Shown here piece by piece: positions 17,584 through 27,363 of a stretch of 64,000 nucleotides of DNA (the stretch's first letter is position 1; the number at the start of each line of letters is the position of its first letter). The position numbers and the translations under genes are program-made. Below the pieces are notes generated by a model. The model worked only from the letters and a program-made list of their open reading frames with translations, was not told the origin of the DNA and did no database searches. This DNA comes from Arsukibacterium ikkense (GTDB taxonomy: Bacteria; Pseudomonadota; Gammaproteobacteria; Enterobacterales; Alteromonadaceae), in the NCBI RefSeq assembly GCF_000987775.1, contig NZ_LAHO01000018.1, forward strand, positions 29,364 to 93,363. Reading direction: 5' to 3'.

Positions 17584-19248
17584 TTACTCTTCTGAATTGC
17601 CCCAGCTATCGCGCAAACCAACAGTACGGTTAAACACCAGTTTATCGCTGGCTGAGTCACGATCGGCACAATAATAGCCTTCCCGCTCAAACTGATACGC
17701 CTGCTCAGCCACTGCAGTGGCTAACGACGGCTCAGCAACACCGTGTTTAACAACCAGAGATTGCGGGTTAATCACGGTTAAAAAGTCTTCTTCAGCTGCC
17801 GGGTTGGCCACACTGAACAGCCGGTCGTACACCCGAAACTCAGCCGGTATGGCGTTGCTCGCTGCCACCCAGTGAATAACACCACGTACCTTACGACCAT
17901 CTGCCGGGTTCTCCCCCAGGGTTTCTGGTAAGTAGCTGCATTTTAACTCGACAATATTGCCATCAGCGTCTTTCACTACTTCATCGGCATGAATAACGTA
18001 GGCGTTACGTAACCGGACATCACTGCCCAGCACCAGGCGCTTGTATTTCTTATTGGCTTCTTCGCGAAAATCAGCCCGGTCAATGTACACCACTGCCGCA
18101 AAAGGTAGTTTACGGCTACCCATGCTGTCGTCTTTTGGATGATTAGGCGCATCAAGCCACTCTATCCCGTCAGCCGGATAATTAGTAATGGTGACTTTAA
18201 GCGGATCTAACACCGCCATCGCCCGGGGGGCGGCCGCGTCTAAATCTTCACGGATACAGGCTTCTAACGCACTCATTTCAATCACGTTATCTTGCTTGGT
18301 AACGCCGATGCGTTTGGCAAACTCGCGAATAGCGGCCGGCGTATAACCGCGGCGGCGCAAACCAGCAATGGTCGGCATCCGTGGGTCGTCCCAGCCGGTC
18401 ACGACTTTTTGCTCCACCAACGTTTGCAGCTTACGCTTGCTCATTACCGCATATTCCAGATTTAAGCGTGAGAACTCAATCTGTTGCGGATGGCAAGCAA
18501 TGCTGATGTTATCAAGGATCCAGTCGTACAGGCGCCGGTTATCCTGAAACTCCAGGGTGCAAAGCGAATGGGTAATTCCTTCCAGCGCATCCGAAATACA
18601 GTGGGTAAAGTCGTACATCGGATAAATACACCACTTATCACCGGTTTGATGGTGATGAGCAAACTTAACCCGGTAAATAACCGGGTCACGCATGCAGATA
18701 AAGCTGGAACTCATATCGATTTTTGCCCGCAGTGAACACTCGCCTTCTTTAAAGCCGCCGGCACGCATTTTGGCAAATAACGCCAGATTTTCCTCAACTG
18801 AGGTATCACGCGTTGGGCTGTTCTTACCTGGCTGGGTTAAATTACCGCGATACTCGCGCATTTGCTCGGCATTTAAAAAACACACATAAGCCAGGCCTTT
18901 GCTGATCAGCTCAACTGCAAAATCGTGCAGTGCGTCAAAGTAATCCGATGAATAGCGAACCTCGCCATTCCACTGAAAGCCAAGCCAGTTCACGTCTTGC
19001 TGAATAGAATTAACAAAGTCGATATTTTCTTTTTCAGGGTTAGTATCGTCAAAACGTAAATTACACTGCCCCTGATAATCAGCGGCAATGCCAAAATTCA
19101 GGCAAATTGATTTTGCATGACCAATATGTAAAAAGCCGTTTGGCTCAGGCGGAAAACGGGTTTGCACAGCCGCGTGTTTGCCACTGGCCAGATCCGCATC
19201 AATAATTTGCCGGATAAAGTTTGTTGGGCGATGTTCTACGTCCGCCAT
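17584..19248 (-). CDS. glnS: Glutaminyl-tRNA synthetase
   Basis: 554 aa from the ATG at 19248 ([15 protein letters not shown]), the same length as the E. coli enzyme; a frame eight codons longer begins with GTG and is less likely. Class I synthetase with the HIGH motif as FLHIGHAKS near residue 38 and the KMSKS loop as VMSKRKL. The anticodon-binding beta-barrel region runs to the end. Charges tRNA-Gln in the cytoplasm. AAGGA lies 11 nt before the start. Single gene, terminated by the hairpin at 17511. Confidence 0.97.
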   Translation of the reverse strand: MADVEHRPTNFIRQIIDADLASGKHAAVQTRFPPEPNGFLHIGHAKSICLNFGIAADYQGQCNLRFDDTNPEKENIDFVNSIQQDVNWLGFQWNGEVRYSSDYFDALHDFAVELISKGLAYVCFLNAEQMREYRGNLTQPGKNSPTRDTSVEENLALFAKMRAGGFKEGECSLRAKIDMSSSFICMRDPVIYRVKFAHHHQTGDKWCIYPMYDFTHCISDALEGITHSLCTLEFQDNRRLYDWILDNISIACHPQQIEFSRLNLEYAVMSKRKLQTLVEQKVVTGWDDPRMPTIAGLRRRGYTPAAIREFAKRIGVTKQDNVIEMSALEACIREDLDAAAPRAMAVLDPLKVTITNYPADGIEWLDAPNHPKDDSMGSRKLPFAAVVYIDRADFREEANKKYKRLVLGSDVRLRNAYVIHADEVVKDADGNIVELKCSYLPETLGENPADGRKVRGVIHWVAASNAIPAEFRVYDRLFSVANPAAEEDFLTVINPQSLVVKHGVAEPSLATAVAEQAYQFEREGYYCADRDSASDKLVFNRTVGLRDSWGNSEE

Positions 19249-19381
19249 AATGTCAGGTGTCCTTGTTATCACAAATAAAGGGGTCAGTAATGGCTGGCAT
19301 TATAACACCGCCTGCGTCAGTAGCTAATGCCGATAACGAAAAATCACGGCCGCCACTCTGCTAAACGTTTAAAAGCTGGCA

Positions 19382-21010
19382 CTATACCCACCCCATGGGC
19401 CGGTAAGCCATTGGATATTCTGCCATGCCCAGCGCCCGGTTCAGCCAGATGGCATGCGGCGGTAACTTTTGCCTGGCTATTTGTAAACGTTGCATAATCG
19501 CCGGATGCACGCCGGTTGCTGGCCGGTTTGTACCATAACGTTGCTCACATTCCTCAGCTAAAAAGTCCATCCCATATAAAATGCACTCGTAGCTCTCGTG
19601 GTTCCATAAACCACCGGTATCAATAGCCGCACGGGGATCGGCACCTGCGCCGGATCCCGATGCCATCGCGGCCATGCCGGGGTACCATTGATCCTGAAAA
19701 TCATGGGCACTGGGTGGTTTAATCCGCCAATAAGCCAGTTTGGCCTTTAAGCGCTCAGTGATCCGTTCTGGCTTTTGCACTTCGCGCCAAAAAGCCGTAT
19801 CGCTGCGCTTAGTCATACAATAATGCATGTTAATAAAATCAAGAATTTCGTAGAATCTATTAGCCATCAGCCGGTTATAGCGAGCGGCCAACACCGCCAT
19901 ATCCTGATCATCATAAGGAAAATGTTCTGCCAGCAATACAGCACCCAGATCACTTAAATATAAACCGGTGGACTCAAGCGGTTCAATAAAGCCCCCCGAC
20001 AAACCGATAGCAACACAATTACCACGCCAGTTGCCCTGACGCCGACCTACTTTAAAATTAACCACCCGCGCGTTCAGCTGCTCGGTACCTGGTCCCTGAT
20101 AGGCCCGCATTTCCTGCTCTGCCTGTTCAATGCTGATAAATTGACTGGAATGTACATAACCGACAGATCGCTGATTTTGCATTGGGATATCCCAGATCCA
20201 GCCAGCGGAAAGCGCGGTGGCGGTGGTATAGGGCCTGACCATGCCAGGGTAAAACTTGTCATAGGGCAGATGCATAGTGATAGCCCGGTCGCACAATAGC
20301 CACTGCGAGCAATCTTCAAAACCGACGCCAAGTTGCTCTTCAATCAATTTTGCTTTGAAGCCAGTGCAGTCGACAAACAAATCGGCAGTCAGCCGCTGTT
20401 GCGTATCGGTCGTTACCGCCACAATTTTTTCCGGGCCAAGCATTTCAACCCCGGTGAGATTTGCCAGGGTGTGCACCACACCACGCGCAGTAGAAAAATC
20501 TCGCAGATAATCCGCAAACTTCTGCGCGTTCATATGATAGGCATAGTTTAAACGGGAGCCCATATCCCATTTTTGCAGCATTAACGGTGCTAAGCCCATC
20601 TCACAAATAATGGGTTGAGCGGAGCAGGTTTCCATAAACGGAATGCTGCGATCGCTTTTCAGCCAGTCGCTACCAGCCCGGTCAAGGGGCTGCACCCGCA
20701 TACTGGTAAAAGGATGATGATAAAAACTGTTGTCGTTATGCAGCCAGTTGCAATACTTAATCGACTGCTTAAAAGTGGCATCGGTCGCCTTCATAAACGC
20801 CAGCTCATCCACCCCGACTACCGCCAGCAAATGGCGCATCGACGGTATGGTGGCTTCACCGACTGAAATTCTTGGAATGTCAGGCGATTCCAATAATTCA
20901 ATCAGCACATTTTGCTCAGTTCCCTGTTTATTCAGGGCGCCATTTAAATACGCTGCGGTCATCCAGCCGGCTGATCCGCCACCGACAATTACTACTTTAC
21001 GTTGTTGCAT
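19382..21010 (-). CDS. Flavin-dependent tryptophan-halogenase-like protein
   Basis: 542 aa from ATG 21010, which has GGAG 7 nt upstream; a TTG five codons earlier is rejected. The N terminus holds the FAD-binding GGGSAGWMTAAYL; GEATIP follows near residue 51; a lysine near 81 (ATFKQSIKY) aligns by eye with the catalytic lysine of PrnA/RebH; the halogenase signature WIWDIP is near 269; and the glutamate in PLESTGLYL is near 342. All hallmarks of an active enzyme are therefore present. It would use reduced flavin, O2 and chloride or bromide. Substrate unknown; no dedicated flavin reductase is adjacent. Last gene of the receptor / sulfotransferase / halogenase group. Confidence 0.92.
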   Translation of the reverse strand: MQQRKVVIVGGGSAGWMTAAYLNGALNKQGTEQNVLIELLESPDIPRISVGEATIPSMRHLLAVVGVDELAFMKATDATFKQSIKYCNWLHNDNSFYHHPFTSMRVQPLDRAGSDWLKSDRSIPFMETCSAQPIICEMGLAPLMLQKWDMGSRLNYAYHMNAQKFADYLRDFSTARGVVHTLANLTGVEMLGPEKIVAVTTDTQQRLTADLFVDCTGFKAKLIEEQLGVGFEDCSQWLLCDRAITMHLPYDKFYPGMVRPYTTATALSAGWIWDIPMQNQRSVGYVHSSQFISIEQAEQEMRAYQGPGTEQLNARVVNFKVGRRQGNWRGNCVAIGLSGGFIEPLESTGLYLSDLGAVLLAEHFPYDDQDMAVLAARYNRLMANRFYEILDFINMHYCMTKRSDTAFWREVQKPERITERLKAKLAYWRIKPPSAHDFQDQWYPGMAAMASGSGAGADPRAAIDTGGLWNHESYECILYGMDFLAEECEQRYGTNRPATGVHPAIMQRLQIARQKLPPHAIWLNRALGMAEYPMAYRPMGWV

Positions 21011-21041
21011 TGGCGCGCTCCGCAATCATCTGTTGCTTCTG

Positions 21042-21830
21042 TTAATAATACCCCAGCAGGCGCCGTAAACCCGGTGCCGCATACTCGACCAACTGCTTTT
21101 GCATATCAGGTAACACTGCTGGCAGTTCTACTTTTTGCCCCGCCAGGTTCTCACGGTAAGTGCCGCTTTGCGCTTTATCTGAACCTGCCAGCACCCGCGC
21201 TTGCCAGTCGGCAGGCAATGCTGGTAAACCTAATGGTTGCAGTAAGTCGGTAAAGTAGGCTTCAGCCTGCGGCGTATCCAGCGCTTTCAGATGTTTAATC
21301 ACTTCTTCATACCTGACCAGCTTACTACCGGTGCCCAGCCAGGCTACCGCATTATGGGTATAAATTTCATTCAGGGTGGGGGCTTTCTGGTAAATACCAA
21401 AAATCATCATATTGAGCATTTGTTCGATAGTAACTTTGCCGCCCTTTAAATGCTCCATCGAGCCCTGAAAGTTATCCGACAGAAAAAAACGCGCCCGCGC
21501 CAGCACCCAATCGTAGGGGTCGCGCACAATAATCAGCTGCTGTACATTTTTTAATGCCAATGCTGAGCTGTCAGAGAATAATAAATGGCCCCAGCTAAGT
21601 TTTGGTTCAGCGCTGCTAAAAGCGGCCAGATGCTGCTGTAAAATGGGGATTTGAATAAACTGTTTATCATACTGCTGAGCCACAGGTACAAACATTCTGA
21701 AAATGTTTTTCAGCAAATGAGTACCACATTTTGGTACTGAGTTTAAAAAAACTGACTGAGGTAACGCGGTTTGCTGAAAATTAGCATTGATAGCATTCAG
21801 GGTGTCAGGTTTAGCGTGGATAGTCGGCAT
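21042..21830 (-). CDS. Sulfotransferase-like protein
   Basis: 262 aa, no signal peptide. Residues 31-40 read SVPKCGTHLL, the position of the PAPS 5'-phosphosulfate loop (usual PKSGTTWL), with the lysine K34 kept and a cysteine in place of the serine. Residues 100-118 read IIVRDPYDWVLARARFFLS, matching the 3'-phosphate-binding motif with R103 and S118. These two motifs in the right order support the PAPS-dependent sulfotransferase fold. It sits 31 nt before the halogenase, so the two are probably one transcript. Acceptor substrate unknown; it may not use PAPS if the loop change matters. Confidence 0.78.
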   Translation of the reverse strand: MPTIHAKPDTLNAINANFQQTALPQSVFLNSVPKCGTHLLKNIFRMFVPVAQQYDKQFIQIPILQQHLAAFSSAEPKLSWGHLLFSDSSALALKNVQQLIIVRDPYDWVLARARFFLSDNFQGSMEHLKGGKVTIEQMLNMMIFGIYQKAPTLNEIYTHNAVAWLGTGSKLVRYEEVIKHLKALDTPQAEAYFTDLLQPLGLPALPADWQARVLAGSDKAQSGTYRENLAGQKVELPAVLPDMQKQLVEYAAPGLRRLLGYY

Positions 21831-21931
21831 GTCACTCTCTTTTGATTTATCTCGGTTTGTCCGGTGCTAAGCAACGTTCTGCATAAAAAGCCTTTAAGTG
21901 GTTTTACCCTGTTTTAAACTGCTTTGTAAAT

Positions 21932-21959
21932 AAAAATGCCGACTTATGCCGGCATTTTT
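21932..21959 (-). terminator. Terminator-like hairpin after the TonB receptor
   Basis: Stem AAAAATGCCG / CGGCATTTTT (10 bp) with an 8-nt loop, 20 nt past the receptor stop and before the sulfotransferase start. The stem is flanked by A and T runs so it can act on either strand. It may make downstream genes partly independent of the receptor. Confidence 0.75.
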
Positions 21960-21978
21960 CAACAACGTAAAGCTTAGC

Positions 21979-24951
21979 TTAGAACTGGTAAGACATATTC
22001 AGGAACATCCGACGCCCTAACCAGTCATACTGGCTATAGAACGCAGCAGTGCCCTGTCGGGATATCCCAGACCCACCAGGAGCGCTAACCCGTGGTGGCT
22101 CTTTGTCAAAGGCATTAGCAACCCCGAAAGTGACATCAACACCGGCATCACGGAAGTCTTTCGTGACCGAGAAAGCATGATAAATCACTGCATCAGAATG
22201 TAATACCACCTTAACCTCGTCACCACGGTAAGTAGTGGTATCACGGTATTCACCCTGACCATAGCGGGTGTAGTTCGATACTTCACCAACATAACGCGCG
22301 GTCCAGTTAAAGGTCCAGTCTTCATAATCCAAGGCAACCATCAGATTACCCACATCTCTTGGCCGACCGAACTCACCGGTTCTGTCAATTGGTTCGCTGG
22401 TAGCAAACAGCTGCTGCGACGCTTCTAACTGCCGCGTATGCTGGTAAGTCGCACTCAACTGGCCGATTGGTGTATCCACCCGGTAACCTAAGGTCAGGTC
22501 GAAACCACGGTTAACTTGGGTAGCAATATTGAGGTAACCGCCACGAACATCAGTGATCCGTAAATCTGTTGGGTCACGGTCAAACTGGTTACACAACGGT
22601 TCAGTTCCAAAGTTTTCTGAGAAATAACAGTTACCTACTATCTGAGCGGCAGTTAAGTTAGTCACTTCTCCGGTAATTTGTATATCAAAATAATCTATAG
22701 ATGCACTAAAATCGGCAAATTCTGGGATCCAGACTAAACCTAAGGTTTTAGCAACAGAGGTTTCTGCACCTAACTGACCCGCGCCACCACCTGTGGTAAC
22801 GGTTGCAGAAATGGCACCGCCACCAAAGTTAGCGGGTATGCCATCGGCTGCGCAGTTGTTGGCGACAATCTCACCGGTAGTCCCCGCAGCTAAACCAGCC
22901 CCCCAATTAATACAGGGGTCAATGGTACGCTGGCCAACAAAGCTGGTTTGGTTGTTTAAATACAGTTCATACAGCGCTGGCGAGCGGAATGATGAACCAC
23001 GTGAGGCCCGAACCCGGAAACCCTGGCCAATCTGCCAGTTTACCCCTGCTTTATAGGTATAGTCGCTACCATAAGACGATACGTCGGTGTAGCGGCCTGA
23101 GACGGTGAAATCTAGCGCCTCGGCGAACAGCATGTCACGCAGGAATGGAATTTGCAGCTCGGTAAATACCGCCTTAGTGTTGTGGCTACCTTCGGTAATG
23201 CCGGCTGAAGATTGGCCCCAGGTATTATTACGTAAGGTTTCCAGTCCCGGGGTATCTTTGATAGAGTCACGCTGATAGCTGGCACCTACTGCCATGCCGA
23301 TAGGTCCGGCCGGCAGCTCAAATAAATCACCGGTAATATAACCTTCCAGCGACTGCTGTTTATACACGGTATTACCGGTTTGCTGGCCAAACAGGAAGTC
23401 ACGTACCTGACCGGTGATATTACCCGCCAGGAACTGCGGATCTAACCAGGGCACATCAACACAAGGTACGCCACGGATTGTCGTCACTTCTCCGACACAA
23501 GAGCCAGAGGCAAAGTTATAAGGTGAGATTGCATCCTCATAAATTAATTTTGTTTGATAGTCACCATCACTATGACTGTCTTGGTACGATACATCCCAGA
23601 ACCAGTTACCGACATCACCATTTAAACCTAAGACAAAGCGGCGGTAATCAACGGTTACTTTGCCACCGGAATGATCAGTAATAGGCGTCGGGCTTAACCA
23701 CTGGGCGCCCGTCCAACCGGCACTTAACGGGTCACCAGCGAAAAAGTCTTCGTTGTACTTGTAACTCCAGAACTGACGGTAACCATTGTTTTTAGTGGTG
23801 CGGCGATTAAGCAACGCCTCACCATACAACATAACGCTGTCACTCAGCTCATAGTCACCCTGAGCATAAGCGGTAATAAGTTCTGTTTCCGGAGTTAACG
23901 TTTCCAGATCCTGAAACGGGTGGTCGGCATTAGCGACAGCATCAGAGGTACGGTCATAGGCAACCGGGAACCAACCTGGCGGCGTTACCATAAAATCAGG
24001 GTTACTCGGATCAGTGGCAAAACCCGGGATAAAGTTACCTAAGTTACCGTCATAATCAAACTGTGCTTTAGCACCGCCTGGAACGTTACCACCCGCCCCT
24101 TGATAGTCATATAACCAAACATGGCCCCATAGTAAATCATTACAATGGGCACTGCCGGTACGCGGGTCAATCGGGTCTGCCCGCTCACCCGTTGCTGCAT
24201 CGAATATATAACGCTCAGCACAATTAAAGAAGCTGCGTTGGCCCTTAGCCAACTCTTTTTGTATTTTGTAGTCACCAACAACCCGGAACGAACCGCGGCC
24301 AAAGGTTTTACCATAAGTACCATTTAGCTGGAAGTTTTCACCACCACTTTCGGTAGGTTGCGAGGTATTAAAATTAACCGAGCCTTCGTCACCTTTTTTA
24401 GTAATGATATTAATAACGCCGGCGACGGCGTCAGAGCCATACAAGGATGACGCACCATCTTTTAAGATTTCAATCCGGTCAATTGCCGATAATGGTAATA
24501 CGTTAGGATCAAAAGACGATACCTGCCCCCGGGTACCGGCAGGACCTGCCCGGCGACCATTTAACAGAACCAAGGTACGGTTAGCACCTAAACCACGCAG
24601 TGAGATATTCTCAGAGCCGGTACCACCCTCAGTCACAAAGGCGGTAGAGGCTGCAGAAGTTATCTGGTTAGAACCGGCGGCAACGGTGGAATTCCGCAGC
24701 AACTCGCCCAGGTTACTAATGCCCTGACTGGCGGCCATACTGGCGCTAATTACTTCAATAGGTGCGGCCTGGTCCAGGCCGTCATTGCGAATACGTGAAC
24801 CGACCACCTGAATACGTTCGGTTTTTTCTTCCGCTTTTTCAGTTTCGGTACTTTGGTCCTGCGCTTGCAGGCTGAACATGGATGACGCCAGCACGCAGCT
24901 GACCGCTATTGCTAGAGGTTTTTTCCTGGAAAGTGGTGCAAAGTTTTTCAT
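21979..24951 (-). CDS. TonB-dependent outer-membrane receptor
   Basis: 990 aa from ATG 24951, chosen because AGGAAG precedes it and it opens with a signal peptide (KKPLAIAVSCVLASSMFSLQA); an 18-codon longer frame is rejected. A TonB-box-like segment ERIQVVGSRI follows, then the plug domain (about 60-170, with SLRGLGANRTLVLLNGRR and ASSLYGSDAVAGVINIITKK). The rest is a 22-strand barrel ending in the aromatic MSYQF. The long-loop type resembles receptors of Caulobacter/Alteromonas used for sugars or peptides rather than classic siderophores. It is next to the sulfotransferase and halogenase genes, which suggests a shared ligand. No adjacent FecR/sigma pair. Confidence 0.94.
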   Translation of the reverse strand: MKNFAPLSRKKPLAIAVSCVLASSMFSLQAQDQSTETEKAEEKTERIQVVGSRIRNDGLDQAAPIEVISASMAASQGISNLGELLRNSTVAAGSNQITSAASTAFVTEGGTGSENISLRGLGANRTLVLLNGRRAGPAGTRGQVSSFDPNVLPLSAIDRIEILKDGASSLYGSDAVAGVINIITKKGDEGSVNFNTSQPTESGGENFQLNGTYGKTFGRGSFRVVGDYKIQKELAKGQRSFFNCAERYIFDAATGERADPIDPRTGSAHCNDLLWGHVWLYDYQGAGGNVPGGAKAQFDYDGNLGNFIPGFATDPSNPDFMVTPPGWFPVAYDRTSDAVANADHPFQDLETLTPETELITAYAQGDYELSDSVMLYGEALLNRRTTKNNGYRQFWSYKYNEDFFAGDPLSAGWTGAQWLSPTPITDHSGGKVTVDYRRFVLGLNGDVGNWFWDVSYQDSHSDGDYQTKLIYEDAISPYNFASGSCVGEVTTIRGVPCVDVPWLDPQFLAGNITGQVRDFLFGQQTGNTVYKQQSLEGYITGDLFELPAGPIGMAVGASYQRDSIKDTPGLETLRNNTWGQSSAGITEGSHNTKAVFTELQIPFLRDMLFAEALDFTVSGRYTDVSSYGSDYTYKAGVNWQIGQGFRVRASRGSSFRSPALYELYLNNQTSFVGQRTIDPCINWGAGLAAGTTGEIVANNCAADGIPANFGGGAISATVTTGGGAGQLGAETSVAKTLGLVWIPEFADFSASIDYFDIQITGEVTNLTAAQIVGNCYFSENFGTEPLCNQFDRDPTDLRITDVRGGYLNIATQVNRGFDLTLGYRVDTPIGQLSATYQHTRQLEASQQLFATSEPIDRTGEFGRPRDVGNLMVALDYEDWTFNWTARYVGEVSNYTRYGQGEYRDTTTYRGDEVKVVLHSDAVIYHAFSVTKDFRDAGVDVTFGVANAFDKEPPRVSAPGGSGISRQGTAAFYSQYDWLGRRMFLNMSYQF

Positions 24952-25125
24952 AGCAGCTTCCTGATAGTTTATTCTTATATTGATTGGCGCAGACAGACCA
25001 CGCAAGTCTGTGAAAGTTCAACTGACACCTGAAACTATACTAGTGGCTGAAAAATGAAATGCAATCAAAAATGTCTGTTTACCGCCAATTTACCGCTTCT
25101 CGTCTGATATTTGCCTGTTAAACAT

Positions 25126-25153
25126 AAAAAAACCGCCAGCAGGCGGTTTTTTT
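25126..25153 (-). terminator. Terminator of the sdh-suc operon
   Basis: Perfect 12-bp stem AAAAAAACCGCC / GGCGGTTTTTTT with an AGCA loop, 13 nt past the sucD stop. The A and T runs make it a strong intrinsic terminator on the minus strand. Confidence 0.95.
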
Positions 25154-25166
25154 AACATGGCTTATG

Positions 25167-26039
25167 TTACCAACCAGTTAACTCTTTCAGTGCCTGGCCA
25201 ATATCTGCCAGACTTTTTACGGTTTTAACGCCGGCATCTTCCAATGCAGCAAACTTCTCATCTGCAGTGCCTTTGCCACCAGAGATGATAGCGCCGGCAT
25301 GGCCCATCCGCTTACCGGCAGGTGCAGTTACACCAGCAATGTAAGACACTACAGGCTTAGTCACGTGCTGCTTGATATAAGCAGCCGCTTCTTCTTCCGC
25401 CGAACCGCCGATTTCACCAATCATGACGATGGCTTCAGTTTGCGGATCTTCCTGGAACAACTTCAGAATATCGATAAAGTTAGAGCCTGGAATTGGGTCG
25501 CCACCAATACCAACACAGGTAGACTGGCCAAAACCGTAATCAGTGGTTTGCTTAACGGCTTCATAAGTCAGGGTGCCTGAACGCGACACTATACCTACTT
25601 TACCTGGCATATGAATGTGGCCTGGCATAATACCAATTTTACATTCACCTGGCGTGATAACGCCCGGGCAGTTAGGACCAATTAAAGTTACGCCCAGCTC
25701 ATCACATTTGACTTTCGCATCCAGCATATCCAGCGTAGGAATGCCTTCAGTGATACAGACAATTAACTGAATGCCGCTGTTCGCCGCTTCCAGAATAGAG
25801 TCTTTACAAAAGGCTGCAGGTACGTAAATAACAGAAGCTGTTGCGCCGGTCGCATCTACCGCTTCTTGTACAGTGTTAAACACTGGCAGGCCCAGGTGCG
25901 TCTGACCGCCTTTACCCGGGGTGACACCGCCAACCATTTTAGTGCCATAAGCAATCGCTTGCTCAGAATGGAAAGTACCCTGGGCACCAGTAAAGCCCTG
26001 ACAAATTACTTTAGTGTCTTTATTAATTAATACGCTCAT
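25167..26039 (-). CDS. sucD: Succinyl-CoA synthetase, alpha subunit
   Basis: 290 aa (E. coli 289). CoA-binding Rossmann domain at the N terminus ([16 protein letters not shown]) and the ligase domain with the phospho-histidine motif [17 protein letters not shown] near residue 247. Converts succinyl-CoA to succinate with formation of ATP or GTP, together with SucC. Starts 10 nt after the sucC stop. Last gene of the TCA operon. Confidence 0.98.
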   Translation of the reverse strand: MSVLINKDTKVICQGFTGAQGTFHSEQAIAYGTKMVGGVTPGKGGQTHLGLPVFNTVQEAVDATGATASVIYVPAAFCKDSILEAANSGIQLIVCITEGIPTLDMLDAKVKCDELGVTLIGPNCPGVITPGECKIGIMPGHIHMPGKVGIVSRSGTLTYEAVKQTTDYGFGQSTCVGIGGDPIPGSNFIDILKLFQEDPQTEAIVMIGEIGGSAEEEAAAYIKQHVTKPVVSYIAGVTAPAGKRMGHAGAIISGGKGTADEKFAALEDAGVKTVKSLADIGQALKELTGW

Positions 26040-26049
26040 TACTTACCCC

Positions 26050-27216
26050 TTATGCCTTAGCCGCTGCTGCAACCACTTGCTTGGCAGCACTGGTCAGGTC
26101 TGTGTCAGCGATGATATTCAGGCCGCTTTCAGACAGCACTTTAGCACCAACTTCTGCATTGTTACCTTGCAGACGCACCACTACCGGTACTTTAACGCCA
26201 ACTTCTTTCACCGCGCCGATAACACCTTCTGCAATCATGTCGCAACGGACAATACCGCCGAAAATGTTGATGAAAACGGCTTTAACCGCAGTGTCAGACA
26301 GGATAATTTTAAACGCTTCGACTACGCGCTCTTTGGTTGCGCCGCCGCCAACATCCAGAAAGTTAGCAGGTTGGCCACCGTGTAGTTTGACAATATCCAT
26401 GGTACCCATGGCCAGGCCTGCGCCATTAACCATACAGCCAATGTCACCACCTAAGGCAACATAGTTCAGCTCCCATGAAGCTGCATGCGCTTCACGTGGA
26501 TCTTCTTGTGAAGGGTCCTGCATGGCTTTCAATTCAGGGTGACGATACAACGCGTTACCATCGATAACCAGCTTGGCATCTAAACAGTGCAGATCGCCGG
26601 CAGGAGTGATAACCAAAGGATTTACTTCCAGCAGGGCTAAATCTTTGTCTTTGAAAAGTTGCGCCAGGCCCATAAAAATTTTAACGAACTGGTTAACTTG
26701 TTTGCCTTGCAGGCCCAGTTTAAAAGCTAAGTCACGGCCCTGATATGGCTGAGCACCAACCAAAGGGTCAATCGCCGCTTTTAAAATTTTCTCTGGCGTT
26801 TCGTGGGCAACAGTTTCAATTTCCACGCCACCTTCGGTAGAGGCCATAAACACAATTCGACGTGAAGAGCGATCTACTACTGCACCTAAATACAGCTCTT
26901 GTGCAATATCAGTGCAAGGTTCAACCAGAATACGGCTAACCGGCTGACCTTTTTCGTCAGTCTGATAAGTGACCAGATTTTTGCCAAGCCATTTTTCTGC
27001 GAAAGCTTTGATGTCTTCTTTACTTTTAACCAGCTTCACACCGCCCGCTTTACCGCGACCGCCTGCGTGAACCTGAGCTTTGACAACAAACATATCGCCG
27101 CCGATTTTATCTGCAGCTGCTACCGCTTCTTCTACAGTAGCTGCGGCGATGCCTTTAGATACAGGCAAACCATACTGGGCAAACAGTTGTTTACCCTGAT
27201 ACTCGTGCAAATTCAT
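26050..27216 (-). CDS. sucC: Succinyl-CoA synthetase, beta subunit
   Basis: 388 aa from ATG 27216 ([12 protein letters not shown]), identical in length to the E. coli protein; a frame 37 codons longer runs through the intergenic hairpin and is rejected. N-terminal ATP-grasp domain with [19 protein letters not shown]-terminal ligase domain with [13 protein letters not shown] and [13 protein letters not shown] 147-nt gap with a strong hairpin separates it from sucB. Confidence 0.98.
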   Translation of the reverse strand: MNLHEYQGKQLFAQYGLPVSKGIAAATVEEAVAAADKIGGDMFVVKAQVHAGGRGKAGGVKLVKSKEDIKAFAEKWLGKNLVTYQTDEKGQPVSRILVEPCTDIAQELYLGAVVDRSSRRIVFMASTEGGVEIETVAHETPEKILKAAIDPLVGAQPYQGRDLAFKLGLQGKQVNQFVKIFMGLAQLFKDKDLALLEVNPLVITPAGDLHCLDAKLVIDGNALYRHPELKAMQDPSQEDPREAHAASWELNYVALGGDIGCMVNGAGLAMGTMDIVKLHGGQPANFLDVGGGATKERVVEAFKIILSDTAVKAVFINIFGGIVRCDMIAEGVIGAVKEVGVKVPVVVRLQGNNAEVGAKVLSESGLNIIADTDLTSAAKQVVAAAAKA

Positions 27217-27312
27217 GGCTAATTTCCGTTCATTTGAAAATGGAAGCTGCCCATTATGGTGCAGCCTGATGTTTCGATCGGCGCATATTATAGTGCCAAC
27301 CGGCGTATTACG

Positions 27313-27342
27313 AAATGCTGTTGTCAAAAAACAACAGCATTT
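27313..27342. promoter_or_regulatory. Stem-loop between sucB and sucC
   Basis: Perfect 12-bp inverted repeat AAATGCTGTTGT / ACAACAGCATTT with a 6-nt loop. On the transcribed (minus) strand only a short TTT follows, so it is a weak terminator at best. Likely an attenuator or a processing/stability hairpin that sets different levels of sucAB and sucCD. Confidence 0.6.
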
Positions 27343-27363
27343 TTGTGCACTTTTTCTAAATAA

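Noticed and set aside
24039..24323. Frames within the TonB receptor gene on both strands
   Set aside because: Composition follows the receptor codons; no signal of an independent gene.
27217..27327. 37-codon extension of sucC
   Set aside because: It runs through an intergenic hairpin and gives a protein longer than the family; ATG 27216 gives exactly 388 aa.
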